Below, in pieces: positions 44,101-52,584 of a DNA stretch of 61,439 nt. Position 1 is the stretch's first letter. Every line of letters begins with the position of its first letter. The stretch is from contig JAGPVT010000155.1 in assembly GCA_018066865.1 (NCBI GenBank), positions 1 through 61,439 of the forward strand, read 5' to 3'. The position numbers were made by a program, and so were the translations under genes. The notes under the pieces are model-generated. The model was not told where the DNA came from. It worked only from the letters and a program-made list of their open reading frames with translations, and searched no databases. The DNA comes from Marinobacter sp. GTDB lineage: Bacteria; Pseudomonadota; Gammaproteobacteria; Pseudomonadales; Oleiphilaceae.

Positions 44101-44410
44101 CGCTCACCCCTGGTAAACGGTCTTGTACCGCAAGTGACTCTGCGAAGCGCTGCCATTGAGAGCGCGAAATGTCGCCGTCGTTTGCACGGATGGTGCCGAC
44201 CCCGGAAAGCAGAGCAAGCTCGTATTTTTGCATCCGGTCCATCAACAACCCATTGAGTTGCTGAACCCTCTGGTCAAACTGGTCTTCAGCCCTGGCATCG
44301 GCAATTTGTGCAGAAAATTGCCAGGCTGTGATGGTCAGCAGCAAGGAAAGGCCGACCACTACCCAGTGCAGATTTTTTATTTGAGCGGCAGCGCCCCGGA
44401 GCTTTACCAT
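41174..44410 (-). CDS. CHASE-domain hybrid histidine kinase with Hpt
   Basis: Inner-membrane sensor of 1078 residues. Order: transmembrane helix (about 13-32), periplasmic CHASE domain (about 40-300), second helix (about 308-328), HisKA with the phospho-acceptor in NMSHEIRTPMNAVIGM, HATPase (NAIKFTHEG, DTGIGI, GSGLGLAI), a degenerate receiver-like region, a receiver (LIVDDVQLN; LVLMDLHLDGETG), and Hpt with AHKIKGAAANI. It can run a full phosphorelay, presumably onto the two response regulators encoded directly downstream. CHASE domains bind small extracellular ligands; the ligand is unknown. Confidence 0.9.
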   Translation of the reverse strand: MVKLRGAAAQIKNLHWVVVGLSLLLTITAWQFSAQIADARAEDQFDQRVQQLNGLLMDRMQKYELALLSGVGTIRANDGDISRSQWQRFAESLAVQDRLPGVSGIGVIERVPKSNLESYLAEERQERPGFRVHPPHPGTDFWPITYLEPLAGNEAAIGLDMAHESNRFTAALKAMRTGETQITGPIALVQDDEKKPGFLFFRPFYRTPEARQQENKEADFLGLVYAPFIVSRLMEGTLANTNRLLHFQISDGEHQLYSEFSETTENNYDTSPMFQASYPLGIYGREWKFDVQTTQLFEKYNVSRLPTAILLSGLTINGLILAAFMLLSNAKRRVEQEVIEKTAELNMQKLEAESAVKVKTAFLANMSHEIRTPMNAVIGMLVLLKEAPLNDYSRRLVSKAFSASEVLLQLLNDILDLSRIEADHIELDYKPFEIEALVQRSVELFAIVAEEKGLKLRVNIAPSTPRRVTGDLMRISQICTNLVGNAIKFTHEGSVSVSIGFSGSDNTHGTLKITVKDTGIGIREEDQQRVFENFRQADESTSRVFGGSGLGLAISSHLAQLMGATLTLESAENRGSKFTLMIPVDLAENERSIGTRHVSSPIQVYHYGMKHNLCLLETYREHWSLELIPAKTLQEIKSVLANATSNMDTKPSMVIVDMESIETDLIKAFVQELLGASEQYFLKGLLLVVPAGFKRDWMIEFQDAGGRLAFEPLTPSKLFEQLAPQQLEEHTVISAPHLLYQNLKALIVDDVQLNCEIVASYLSSLGVDSTSVHNGAQAMHQLETHSFDLVLMDLHLDGETGQDIVSQIRSHENIKQPVIAALSASISEHDRSSSYAAGMDDYLTKPVLPGDIQRLLQAFFKEHATTRPIPASAKSTSQPEHTAKTGLPGFISQPLYQTMFGADPALFNRCMRSFLASSTEMTADIERCLQLNDPRETKAIAHKIKGAAANIANTELVSVAERVEKAAESDQSIPGPETLLTTLREHVQLLSEMAWTTETPALADNIRREPINHTITRMAQRLGNNRIASDSDIDRVLEFLRENNETILASRLSRALETYKFKEATDLLSKIEPESQDS

Positions 44411-44605
44411 ATACTGGTCTTGCCTGAGTGATGGGTTTATGTACGATAAGCCACACTAGCCGAGATTACGCAAAAGTTATAGCTCGACAGTAACTGACCG
44501 CGAACTGAGAGGGTTTGTGGAGCGGTCGTTTTCAGCCAGTACGTTGATCAGGCCAGGTGCAATCATGGCGCTTCATATACAGCGGTGTGGAATAAAAAGG
44601 TGATT

Positions 44606-44842
44606 ATGGATCCCGAACAATGGCAAAGCGTTCTGGACGTTATTCCGGATGTGCGTGACGGCCTGACTCGCACAGAGAGGCTTATTCTGTATCTGATACA
44701 TGAAACCCAGAAGGAGCGGGGCGGGCGTAATGTCCCCACTGTTATGCTTTATGGGAGGGTGCTGGAGTACGTGGATATGAGTGAGGCCGAGCTGCATGTG
44801 TATCTTGACCGGCTCGGCGTTCGGGGTGATGGCACGCAATAG
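44606..44842 (+). CDS. small uncharacterised protein
   Basis: Seventy-eight residues, no recognised family. The segment GLTRTERLILYLIHETQKERGG, then VMLYGRVLEYVDMSEAELHVYLDRLGV, suggests a compact helical, winged-helix-like fold, perhaps a small DNA- or protein-binding module. ATG 44606 has AAGGTG upstream and is preferred over an ATG seven codons earlier. It is divergent from the kinase operon and converges on the MFS gene; a short hairpin (AGCTGC ... GCAGCT, 44841-44859) overlaps its stop. Coding is supported by the ribosome site and the reading frame, not by homology. Confidence 0.6.
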   Translation: MDPEQWQSVLDVIPDVRDGLTRTERLILYLIHETQKERGGRNVPTVMLYGRVLEYVDMSEAELHVYLDRLGVRGDGTQ

Positions 44843-44863
44843 CTGCGGCGCCTGCAGCTCGGC

Positions 44864-46051
44864 TTACTGATCCAGCACGTAACGTCTGCGACCGGCGCCT
44901 AGCCCGGCAACTATGGCGCCAATCGCGATCAGGCCAAGGAAGCCGCCTGCGACATTCCAGCTGTCGAATTTTTCGTGCAGAATGCCGACAAACAATGGGC
45001 CCAGGGCCGCCATGGTGTAGCCTACGCTTTGCGCCATGCCCGATAAGCGCGCGGCGGTCTCTGCATCCCTTGCTCTTATGGCAAGCAGTGTGAGCGCTAT
45101 GCTGAATGCCCCACCCTGGCCCAACCCCAGCAAAACCACCCACAACCACACCCCTTCGATAGGCGCATAAATGCTGCCGCCAATTCCGATGAGTATTGCC
45201 AGCATGACCAGGACGACCATGGCTCGCTGATCGCGCATATGGCTGGCAATCCAGGGTGCTGCGATAGCGGATGGCACCTGCATAAGAATCGATACCGACA
45301 GGGCCAACCCGGCGTTAACTGCGTCAATGCCCCGGTCCTGCAGGATCGTCGGTAACCAGCCGAAAATCGTATACGCGAGGGATGACTGCAGGCCCATATA
45401 AAAAGCGATCTGCCAGGCCAGTGTGTCCTTGAAAAGGGATTTTTTTGGCGCGCGGGGTGCCTTGGGAACCTGTTTGCCATCAAGCTGAAGCCACCAGACG
45501 ACCGCCGCAATTACCACGGGTATTGCCCAGAATGCCAGAGCGGGGTGCCAGGCATTGCCAAAAGCTAGACGCAGCGGCTCAGTCGCGCCGGCTGCGACGG
45601 CCGCACCGGTGCACAGTGCAGCCGTATAAATACCGGTCATCAGACTTGCTGATTCAGGAAAGTCGCGTTTGACGATTCCCGGTAGCAGAACGCTCATTAC
45701 GCCAATGCATCCGCCGGCGACCGCTGTGCCCAGGAACAAACCACTGACGCCGAGGTAAGGACGTGCGGCCAGAGCTACACCGAGGATTATGAGGGCGGCC
45801 AGCACCGCCCGCTCCATACCGAGCTTACGTGCTGCACGTGGAGCAATCGGCGCTGCGAGGCCCAGAAGCAGCACGGGCAGTGTTGTAAGCACGCCTTGGC
45901 CGACGGATGACAACGAAAGGCTATCACCGATGGTTTTGAGTACCGGCCCGACACTGGTCAGTGCCGGGCGCAGGTTGAGGGCGACCAGCATCATGCCCAA
46001 GAACATCATTATGGCGTTGCGGGATTGTTGGCGGCTGGTTTTTCCGGTCAT
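44864..46051 (-). CDS. CynX/NimT-type MFS transporter
   Basis: Twelve-helix major-facilitator permease of 395 residues. The N-terminal NLRPALTSVGPVLKTI is the hallmark of the cyanate/nitroimidazole (CynX, NimT) branch. Substrates of this branch are varied; no cyanase or resistance gene lies nearby. ATG 46051 is taken; a TTG three codons earlier is possible. Single-gene unit next to a TRAP operon on the same strand. Confidence 0.82.
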   Translation of the reverse strand: MTGKTSRQQSRNAIMMFLGMMLVALNLRPALTSVGPVLKTIGDSLSLSSVGQGVLTTLPVLLLGLAAPIAPRAARKLGMERAVLAALIILGVALAARPYLGVSGLFLGTAVAGGCIGVMSVLLPGIVKRDFPESASLMTGIYTAALCTGAAVAAGATEPLRLAFGNAWHPALAFWAIPVVIAAVVWWLQLDGKQVPKAPRAPKKSLFKDTLAWQIAFYMGLQSSLAYTIFGWLPTILQDRGIDAVNAGLALSVSILMQVPSAIAAPWIASHMRDQRAMVVLVMLAILIGIGGSIYAPIEGVWLWVVLLGLGQGGAFSIALTLLAIRARDAETAARLSGMAQSVGYTMAALGPLFVGILHEKFDSWNVAGGFLGLIAIGAIVAGLGAGRRRYVLDQ

Positions 46052-46116
46052 TAGCGTCAACTTGGTTTAGCGAGGGTTGATTATCAACACCCATTTTGGT
46101 GCACCTCACTGATCGG

Positions 46117-47427
46117 TCAGAAGAACACTCCCGGCAGCCAGGTGGCGATTTCCGGAAAGACCATAATGATGCCAATAGCCAGTATCTCGATGATCACGAA
46201 CGGAATCACGGAAGTATAGATATCTTTCATGGTGATTTCCGGCGGTACCACACCTTTCAGGTAGAACAGGTTGAATCCGAAGGGTGGCGTCTTGTAGCCG
46301 ATCTCCATGTTGATCACGAACAGGATGCCGAACCAGATCGGATCGAAGCCAAGGGATTTTACGATCGGCATAAACACCGGCAGAGTGATCAGCATGATGC
46401 CAACCGGGTCGAGCACCATGGCCAGGAAGAAGATGATCACCATCATTGCAATGATGATGCCCCAGGGGCCACCAGGGATGTGCTGCATCATGCCTTCGAT
46501 AAGCTCCTGTGCACCCATGCTTTGGTATGCCGCGCTGAATGCGTGAGCTGCAAACAGAATCCACATGATCATGCCGGTGAGCTTGAAGGTGCGAATAGCA
46601 GCTTCCTGCAGGATGCTCCACTTGAGTTGGCGATAAACGGCTGCCGAAATCAGCGAGCCGAGAACACCCATGGCGGCGGCTTCTGTTGGCGTGGTAATGC
46701 CGCCGATAATGGAGCCCAACACCATGAAAACAACGCCAATGGGCAGCAGTACAGCCCTCAGGGCGCGGAGTTTTTCGGGCCAGGTGCCACGTTCCTCTGG
46801 CGGCAGCGCGGGTGCCAGGTGCGGCTGCAGGGTAGAGCGTACAAGGATGTAAAGAACAGTCATAACCATCAGCAGCACACCCGGCATGATGCCGGCAGCA
46901 AACATCTGGCCTACGGATACACCGGTAATCAGTGCGTAGAGAATCATCAGTATGCTGGGTGGTATCAGAATGCCCCAGCCGCCACCTGTATTGATTACCC
47001 CCAACGCCATCTTGCGATCATAGCCCCGCTCCAGCATGGAGGGGAGTGCGATGGTTCCCATGGCAACCACTGCTGCGCCGCTGATGCCAACCATGGCCGC
47101 AAATACCGCGCAGATAACCAGGGTTCCTATTGCCAGACCGCCGCGAAGGCCGCCAAACCACAGGTGCATCATCCGGTACAGGTCCCTTGCGACACCGGTT
47201 CGTTCCAGCACCATGGCCATGAAAACAAACAGGGGTATGGCAACCAGGGTAAAGCTGCCCATGGTGCCCCAGATCTGCGAGGCCACCATATAGAAGGAAT
47301 CAAATCCCCAGGTGAAATAGAGAAAGATCACCGAAACGCCACCGAGAACAAAGGCCAGCGGCAAGCCCAGTAGCAGGAAAAACAGCAGCGAGCCGAAAAA
47401 CAGCAGGGTCAGGATTTCAATACTCAC
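46117..47427 (-). CDS. TRAP transporter large permease, FcbT3/TakP-associated type
   Basis: DctM-like subunit of 436 residues with about 12 hydrophobic segments. The N-terminus (LLFFGSLLFFLLLGLPLAFVLGG) and the sequence GVINTGGGWGILIPPSILMILY are those of the mannitol/chloroaromatic (FcbT3) branch rather than the DctM branch of teaC. It starts inside the small-permease stop (4-base overlap). Confidence 0.86.
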   Translation of the reverse strand: MSIEILTLLFFGSLLFFLLLGLPLAFVLGGVSVIFLYFTWGFDSFYMVASQIWGTMGSFTLVAIPLFVFMAMVLERTGVARDLYRMMHLWFGGLRGGLAIGTLVICAVFAAMVGISGAAVVAMGTIALPSMLERGYDRKMALGVINTGGGWGILIPPSILMILYALITGVSVGQMFAAGIMPGVLLMVMTVLYILVRSTLQPHLAPALPPEERGTWPEKLRALRAVLLPIGVVFMVLGSIIGGITTPTEAAAMGVLGSLISAAVYRQLKWSILQEAAIRTFKLTGMIMWILFAAHAFSAAYQSMGAQELIEGMMQHIPGGPWGIIIAMMVIIFFLAMVLDPVGIMLITLPVFMPIVKSLGFDPIWFGILFVINMEIGYKTPPFGFNLFYLKGVVPPEITMKDIYTSVIPFVIIEILAIGIIMVFPEIATWLPGVFF

Positions 47428-47969
47428 GACTGCTCTCCTTCGGAAATGCTCTGATCCGGGCGGTAATAATCCAGATTGAAGGCAATGGCAATGTCTTCAA
47501 GGAGCTTGGCCAGACCCTGCAATACCAGCAGTCCGGTGCCGACGGGAATGGCCAACTTGACTGGCCAGATTGGCGGGTTCCAGGCTGAGTAGGTGGTTTC
47601 CCAGCTCGATATGGATTCGCTTGCCATATCAATGCCGAACCACAACAGGGCAAGGGTAAAAATGAAAAATATCAGAGAGGTGAAAATGTCCATTACTGCC
47701 CGCTTGCGTGGGGGCAGCTGTGAGTGCAGAAGGTCGACATTGACATGGCCCCGGTGAGCCATGATGTAGCCTCCGGACATGACCGCATAAACGCCGAACA
47801 GCATCTGGGTAAGCTCGTTGGTCCAGACTGTGGGTGCGTTCAGCAGATAGCGGAAGCCCACCTCCAGCAGCAGGAACGCGAACATGGCGAAAATGAGCAA
47901 GGCTATCCAGCGCCCGACAAAGTCATTAAGGCGGGTAACCCCACTAATGAATGCGGTCAGCACACTCAT
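47424..47969 (-). CDS. TRAP transporter small permease, FcbT2 type
   Basis: DctQ-like subunit of 181 residues with four membrane segments; LLNAPTVWTNELTQMLFGVYAVMSGGYIMAHRGHVNVDLL-like organisation is typical of small TRAP permeases. It lies 91 bases downstream of the binding-protein gene, behind a hairpin with T-tract. Confidence 0.85.
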   Translation of the reverse strand: MSVLTAFISGVTRLNDFVGRWIALLIFAMFAFLLLEVGFRYLLNAPTVWTNELTQMLFGVYAVMSGGYIMAHRGHVNVDLLHSQLPPRKRAVMDIFTSLIFFIFTLALLWFGIDMASESISSWETTYSAWNPPIWPVKLAIPVGTGLLVLQGLAKLLEDIAIAFNLDYYRPDQSISEGEQS

Positions 47970-48004
47970 GGCACTCTCCAGGAGGATGTTGGGTTGCTTC
48001 AGGG

Positions 48005-48038
48005 ATAAAAAGGCCGGACGTCAAAGACGCCGGCCTTT
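48005..48038 (-). terminator. intrinsic terminator/attenuator between TRAP binding protein and permeases
   Basis: AAAGGCCGG (48009-48017) pairs with CCGGCCTTT (48030-48038), and CGTC/GACG continue the stem inside. On the minus strand a run of five T follows. As in the tea operon it lies right after the binding-protein gene. Confidence 0.8.
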
Positions 48039-48060
48039 ATCAATTATCTGATTTCTTTGC

Positions 48061-49107
48061 TCAGAGGTAGCCGAGCTCGGCCAGGTAGCCTTTCAGCATG
48101 TCCAGCGCCTTCTTGGCGTTTTCGCTGCGCTCACCTTCCTCGTCCCACATTGCCTGTGCGGCCTTTACCAGCTTGTTCTGAACGTCATCCGGCAGAACGT
48201 TTACCTGCACGCCCTGTTCGGCGATGACCTTGGCCAGGGTAAGGCGCTCCTTGTAGAGGTATTCGTTGGTACGAATCCAGAATTGCTCATCAAGTGCGTC
48301 TTTGACGATCTGCTGCATGTCTTCCGGCAACTTGTTCAGCGCCTTCATGCTGACAATGATGACGTCTGTGCCCGCAATGTTCAGGGCTGGTTGAACGTGG
48401 TACTTGGCCACTTCATACAGAGCCATGCTGGCGGCGCCCTGAGCGGCGCCCCAATGGGCACCGTCAACAATGCCCGAGTCCAGTGCCGAGTATAGCTCGC
48501 TGCCAGGAATATAAGATGCTGCAGCACCCGCTTCGGTCAGGAACTTTTGCAGAACACCCGAGGAGCGAATCTTCAGGCTGGTGAAATCGTCCCAGTTATT
48601 GATAGGCTTTTTGATCACCATCTCGGTGGGGTACACCTTGTCGGTCGCCCAGTAAACGTTGTGCTCAGCCGCTTCGTCCCGGAGCATCTGCTCAAAGCCC
48701 ATGCCCTGATGAAAGTACTCAGCCTCCCAGACGTTACGGAACGCAAAGGGCAGGCCAGAGGCAATGCCGGCAAGGGAAATCTTATCCTGAGCGTAAGAGG
48801 GTGAAATTGTGCCCATTTCAAGAATACCGCGGCTCACGGCGTTGAATGTTTCCTGAGCCTTGAAAAGCGCGCCGGCTTCATAAAGCTTGAGCTTGAGGCG
48901 CCCTTCTGTGCGCTCGTCCAGAACTCGTTGCAGCCTTACCAGGCTATCTGTGTAGGAGCTGCTGGCACCCGGCCAGTGGGACTGTACTTTCCAGGTGAAG
49001 GTTTCCTGGGCTGTTGCGGGTGCAGCGGCCAGGGCAGCGGAAACCCCAAGCGTAAGGGCTGACGCGTAAACGGTCAGGGTCTTGCGTGCGTTGGCGAAGA
49101 GATTCAT
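48061..49107 (-). CDS. TRAP periplasmic binding protein, FcbT1/TakP type
   Basis: Periplasmic protein of 348 residues with a signal peptide to about residue 33 (APATAQETF). WKVQSHWPGASSSYTDSLVRL, MGTISPSYA and SGIVDGAHWGAAQGAA follow the branch that includes 2-oxo acid-binding TakP and the chlorobenzoate FcbT1. LKIRSSGVLQKFL carries the carboxylate-binding arginine. An organic acid ligand, possibly a 2-oxo or aromatic acid feeding the neighbouring acyl-CoA genes, is inferred. Confidence 0.85.
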   Translation of the reverse strand: MNLFANARKTLTVYASALTLGVSAALAAAPATAQETFTWKVQSHWPGASSSYTDSLVRLQRVLDERTEGRLKLKLYEAGALFKAQETFNAVSRGILEMGTISPSYAQDKISLAGIASGLPFAFRNVWEAEYFHQGMGFEQMLRDEAAEHNVYWATDKVYPTEMVIKKPINNWDDFTSLKIRSSGVLQKFLTEAGAAASYIPGSELYSALDSGIVDGAHWGAAQGAASMALYEVAKYHVQPALNIAGTDVIIVSMKALNKLPEDMQQIVKDALDEQFWIRTNEYLYKERLTLAKVIAEQGVQVNVLPDDVQNKLVKAAQAMWDEEGERSENAKKALDMLKGYLAELGYL

Positions 49108-49271
49108 GACTGTGCCTCGTTCGTTGTTGTAATGATGGTTCTTGTTGTTTCACTGTGCAGAACTGACGACTGCAGGGTGAACTATTGTTTGGTGAATCTA
49201 TCACAAGATCGGGCTTTTGCAATAGGATGTTTTAGGCTTGGACAACAGAATATATCTAAAAGGATAGCTCA

Positions 49272-50012
49272 ATGATCGACAGTCAGCAGTCTTATGGTGT
49301 GCTTCAGCTTGTTATCAATCGTCCTGAGAAGAAAAATGCCCTGACCCGGGATATGTATCAGCAGTTGAGTCGTGCTTTAAACCGTGCCAATGGAGACGAG
49401 ACCGTAAATGCCATTGTTATCTCCGGCGCCGGCGGTGTGTTCACTGCCGGCAACGACCTGGATGATTTTCGGGCTCGCGCTACGGATGAACACCCGAAGC
49501 CGTCCGCCGGGCTGGCTTTTATTAAAGCTCTGATGGATTGCGATACACCGGTTATAGCGGCCGTTGAAGGCTTGGCAATCGGGATTGGCACCACTTTGTT
49601 GTTGCATGTGGATGTCGTGGTGGCGGCAGAAAGTGCGAAATTCAAAACAGCGTTCGTGGATCTTGGGCTGGTGCCTGAGGCCGCCTCGACAGTCACTATG
49701 CCTTTGCATCTGGGGGCCCGTAAAGCCACCGATCTCTTATTGCTGGGTGACGTGATCAGTGGCAGCGATGCCAGGGATTGCGGGCTGGCAAGCCGACTTG
49801 TGGGTAATGGGCAGGCTTTGTCTGAAGCGTTGGTAATTGCCGGAAACCTGGCAAGTAAGCCCCGAGAGGCACTGCGGGCCAGTAAGCGATTGATCCGGGC
49901 GCCTTGGCGGGAGCAGGTAGAGCGAGCGCTGGAACGGGAGAGGAAGGTGTTTACTGAGCGGCTTCGTTCCGAAGATTGCCGGGCCGCACTGGATAAGCTG
50001 GCCCGGCGCTGA
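49272..50012 (+). CDS. enoyl-CoA isomerase/hydratase family protein
   Basis: Crotonase-fold enzyme of 246 residues. FTAGNDLDDFRA and EGLAIGIGTTLLLHVDVVVA are the acyl-CoA-binding parts. LVPEAASTVTMPLHLG matches peroxisomal-type delta3,delta2-enoyl-CoA isomerases (PEAAS pattern) better than hydratases. AAGGATAGCTC precedes ATG. It converges on the acyl-CoA ligase gene. Confidence 0.82.
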   Translation: MIDSQQSYGVLQLVINRPEKKNALTRDMYQQLSRALNRANGDETVNAIVISGAGGVFTAGNDLDDFRARATDEHPKPSAGLAFIKALMDCDTPVIAAVEGLAIGIGTTLLLHVDVVVAAESAKFKTAFVDLGLVPEAASTVTMPLHLGARKATDLLLLGDVISGSDARDCGLASRLVGNGQALSEALVIAGNLASKPREALRASKRLIRAPWREQVERALERERKVFTERLRSEDCRAALDKLARR

Positions 50013-50028
50013 GTGGAATTAGCGTGGG

Positions 50029-51630
50029 CTAGTGTGGGGTAGCTTGCCAGTAGGGCTCGCGCAGCTCCCGTTTGAGGATTTTGCCGATGGTGGAGCGGGG
50101 CAGCTCATCCCGGAATTCGATGGCAGAGATGCGCTGGCTTTTGCCCAGTTTTTCGTTGGCCCATTCGAGTATCGCCGGCCCGGACTCTTTGTGTCCGGGC
50201 TTGAGAACGATCAGGCCTAGCGGTGTTTCACCCCACTGTTCGCTTGGAACACCGATAACCGCTACATCATCTACCGCTGGATGCGCCAGCAGCGCCTTTT
50301 CAAGGTCCACTGCGTATATGTTGAATCCACCGGAAATGATCATGTCCTTGCGACGATCGAGAATATGGATAAAGCCCTCCTCATCGATTCGCCCCATGTC
50401 TCCGCTGCGATAAAATACATCACCTTCGGGGCTTTCCCACACTATTTCCCGGGTCTGCTCTGGCCGATTCACATAGCCACGCATCATTGAAATAGCCCGG
50501 CCAACAAGCTCGCCGATTTCGCCTTTCGGCAGTTCGTGGCCATCTTCGTTGATTACGCGCACCTCCGCGCCTTCCGTCGGAACGCCCACGGAACTCCACT
50601 TATCCGGGTGCGTGGCGCAATCGAGGCTGGTTGAAATGCCGCCCTCTGTGAGGCCGTAAAGTTCCCGTATATTGCCGGGCCAACGCGCCATGGCGTCGGC
50701 TATTACGTCGGGTCTCAGAGGTGCACTGGTGCAGAGTTTCAGCTTGAAGCTGGAGAGATCGAATCGTTCAAACTCCGTGTCGGCCAGGATCCTCTGGTAT
50801 TGCACCGGCACCAGCATGGCGTGGGTCACACGGTGTGCTTCGGCCAGTTCCAGAAACCGCCGGGCGTCGAACTTCGCCATGATCACCAGGGTGCCGCCAT
50901 GGAACAGCGTGGGTAACACTGAAACCAGTGTGGTGTTGGAGTACAACGGTGTTGAGACCAGGTTAACGGCATCGCCATCCAACCCGAAGCGGCTCATGCG
51001 CACCATCTGTCTCTGCCGGAAACGGTAATCATGAAGGATGCCTTTCGGGGTGCCGGTCGTGCCGGAGCTATAGATGATGTTGAAGGCATCATCCATTGTT
51101 ACATCTGCGGGCGCGGCTTCTGTAGAGGCATTGCCAAGCCAGTCGCTCAGTGTTTCGCCAATCCCTTCACCATCGTCATCCAGGGCAATAATGCGGTCGG
51201 CTGACAATCCCTTCAGCCCGGGTTGGAAGCTATGAAAGAGGTCCCGGTTTTTTTGCGACACAAACAAAAATTGGGCGCTGCAATCGGACAGCATCAGGTT
51301 CAGGGCTTCGGCACTGGCCATGCCTGAAAGCGGCACCATGCAACCGCCTGCAGTCAGTACGCCAAGATACAGCGCAACATAATCGGCACTGTTCTCCGAC
51401 AACGCAGCAACTGAGTCGCCGATCTGCAGGCCTTCGTCTCTCAGGCGGTTGGCGATCTGGTTGGTCCGATCCAGAAGGGCTCGCCAGCTCAAAGTGCCTT
51501 GTTCACTGATCAATGCCGGATGGTTTGCGCGGGTAGCGGCAAACGCCTGTATCCGGTGGCCGATGGCCTCCATGGGTTCATTTTGGGTTATGGGTGCATA
51601 CACCGGCATTTTACTCAGGTTACTTTTCAT
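50029..51630 (-). CDS. AMP-dependent acyl-CoA synthetase
   Basis: ANL-superfamily ligase of 533 residues. The P-loop is YSSGTTGTPKGIL; DRRKDMIISGGFNIYAVDLE and the terminal STIGKILKRELR complete the C-terminal domain with its catalytic lysine. Medium-chain or aromatic acid specificity is possible. AAGGCAC lies before ATG. It is divergent from the SDR operon; TATAAT on the minus strand at 51681-51686 may be its -10 box. Confidence 0.86.
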   Translation of the reverse strand: MKSNLSKMPVYAPITQNEPMEAIGHRIQAFAATRANHPALISEQGTLSWRALLDRTNQIANRLRDEGLQIGDSVAALSENSADYVALYLGVLTAGGCMVPLSGMASAEALNLMLSDCSAQFLFVSQKNRDLFHSFQPGLKGLSADRIIALDDDGEGIGETLSDWLGNASTEAAPADVTMDDAFNIIYSSGTTGTPKGILHDYRFRQRQMVRMSRFGLDGDAVNLVSTPLYSNTTLVSVLPTLFHGGTLVIMAKFDARRFLELAEAHRVTHAMLVPVQYQRILADTEFERFDLSSFKLKLCTSAPLRPDVIADAMARWPGNIRELYGLTEGGISTSLDCATHPDKWSSVGVPTEGAEVRVINEDGHELPKGEIGELVGRAISMMRGYVNRPEQTREIVWESPEGDVFYRSGDMGRIDEEGFIHILDRRKDMIISGGFNIYAVDLEKALLAHPAVDDVAVIGVPSEQWGETPLGLIVLKPGHKESGPAILEWANEKLGKSQRISAIEFRDELPRSTIGKILKRELREPYWQATPH

Positions 51631-51674
51631 TTTTGTGCCTTATGCTGCTATTGTGTTTTGACTAGTGAAATTTA

Positions 51675-51704
51675 CTTCCGATTATATTGACTCAAAAGCG
51701 GAAG
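51675..51704. promoter_or_regulatory. inverted repeat CTTCCG-N18-CGGAAG in divergent promoter region
   Basis: Two perfect 6-base arms (51675-51680, 51699-51704) frame a minus-strand TATAAT and a plus-strand TTGACT between the divergent ligase and SDR genes. Position and symmetry suit a repressor site acting on both; no regulator gene is nearby. Confidence 0.35.
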
Positions 51705-51789
51705 GCATGACAAATTAATGCGAAAGCAAAACCGCCGGCGCAATAATAAGACCCACAATAATATAGCCAGAGATACAAGGAGCAGCGGT

Positions 51790-52584
51790 ATGGGGCGTTT
51801 TGAGAATCGGGTGGCACTTGTTACCGGGGCGGGCAGCGGTATAGGCCGGGCAACCGCTTTGCGGCTGGCCCGCGAGGGTGCTCGAGTGGTCATGGCGGAC
51901 ACGTCCGAGTCGGGCCTGATTGAAACCGGGAACCTGATGCCCGCAGACGCTGAACACCGCCGGCGCATCGTCAACGTTGCCGATGAGGCTCAGGTAAAAG
52001 ATCTGGTCAGCGAGGCTATCAAAGCTTTCGGGAAGATCGACATCCTGTGCAATATCGCGGGCATTGCGAGCACAGGCAAAGGCCATCCGCCGGTAACTGA
52101 AAACGAACGGGACGAGTGGGACAGTGTGTTGTCGGTTAACCTCGTTGGCACTATGTTGCTCATCAAGCACGTTGCGCCCCACATGCAGGCTCGCAAACTC
52201 GGTTCTATTATCAATACAGCTTCGGTTGCCGGTATCCGGTCTGGCGCAGGGGGCAACGCTTACAGCGCCTCCAAGGCTGGAGTGATTAACCTTACCATGA
52301 CTGCTGCGTGTGATCTTGGCGCCGACAATGTTCGTGTGAACGCCGTGTGCCCGGGCTTGATAGAGACAGGCATGACTAAACCGATATTTGATTACGCCCG
52401 CGCCCATGAAAAAGCCCACAAGCTGGGCGCTCGCTGCGAACTCCGCCGTTATGGCAACCCGGAAGAAATCGCGGCGGCCATTCTGTTTTTTGCCAGTGAC
52501 GATGCCAGCTATATCACCGGGCAAGCGCTGCCGGTAGATGGCGGCAATACGGCCTCTCTGAATCTGCCAGGAATGAAAGTGTAA
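51790..52584 (+). CDS. short-chain dehydrogenase/reductase
   Basis: SDR of 264 residues. The cofactor motif is TGAGSGIGRAT, NIAGIAS corresponds to NNAG, and the active-site YSASK is intact. It probably oxidises a hydroxyacyl-CoA or alcohol with NAD(P)+. The open frame begins 24 codons earlier, but AAGGAG before ATG 51790 decides the start. It opens the eight-gene plus-strand operon; its last base is shared with the next start. Confidence 0.87.
   Translation: MGRFENRVALVTGAGSGIGRATALRLAREGARVVMADTSESGLIETGNLMPADAEHRRRIVNVADEAQVKDLVSEAIKAFGKIDILCNIAGIASTGKGHPPVTENERDEWDSVLSVNLVGTMLLIKHVAPHMQARKLGSIINTASVAGIRSGAGGNAYSASKAGVINLTMTAACDLGADNVRVNAVCPGLIETGMTKPIFDYARAHEKAHKLGARCELRRYGNPEEIAAAILFFASDDASYITGQALPVDGGNTASLNLPGMKV

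Noticed and set aside
46096-47373. Open frame of 425 codons on the plus strand
   Set aside because: Antisense to the TRAP large permease; translation is rich in His, Asn and Gln as expected from the complement of a membrane protein gene.
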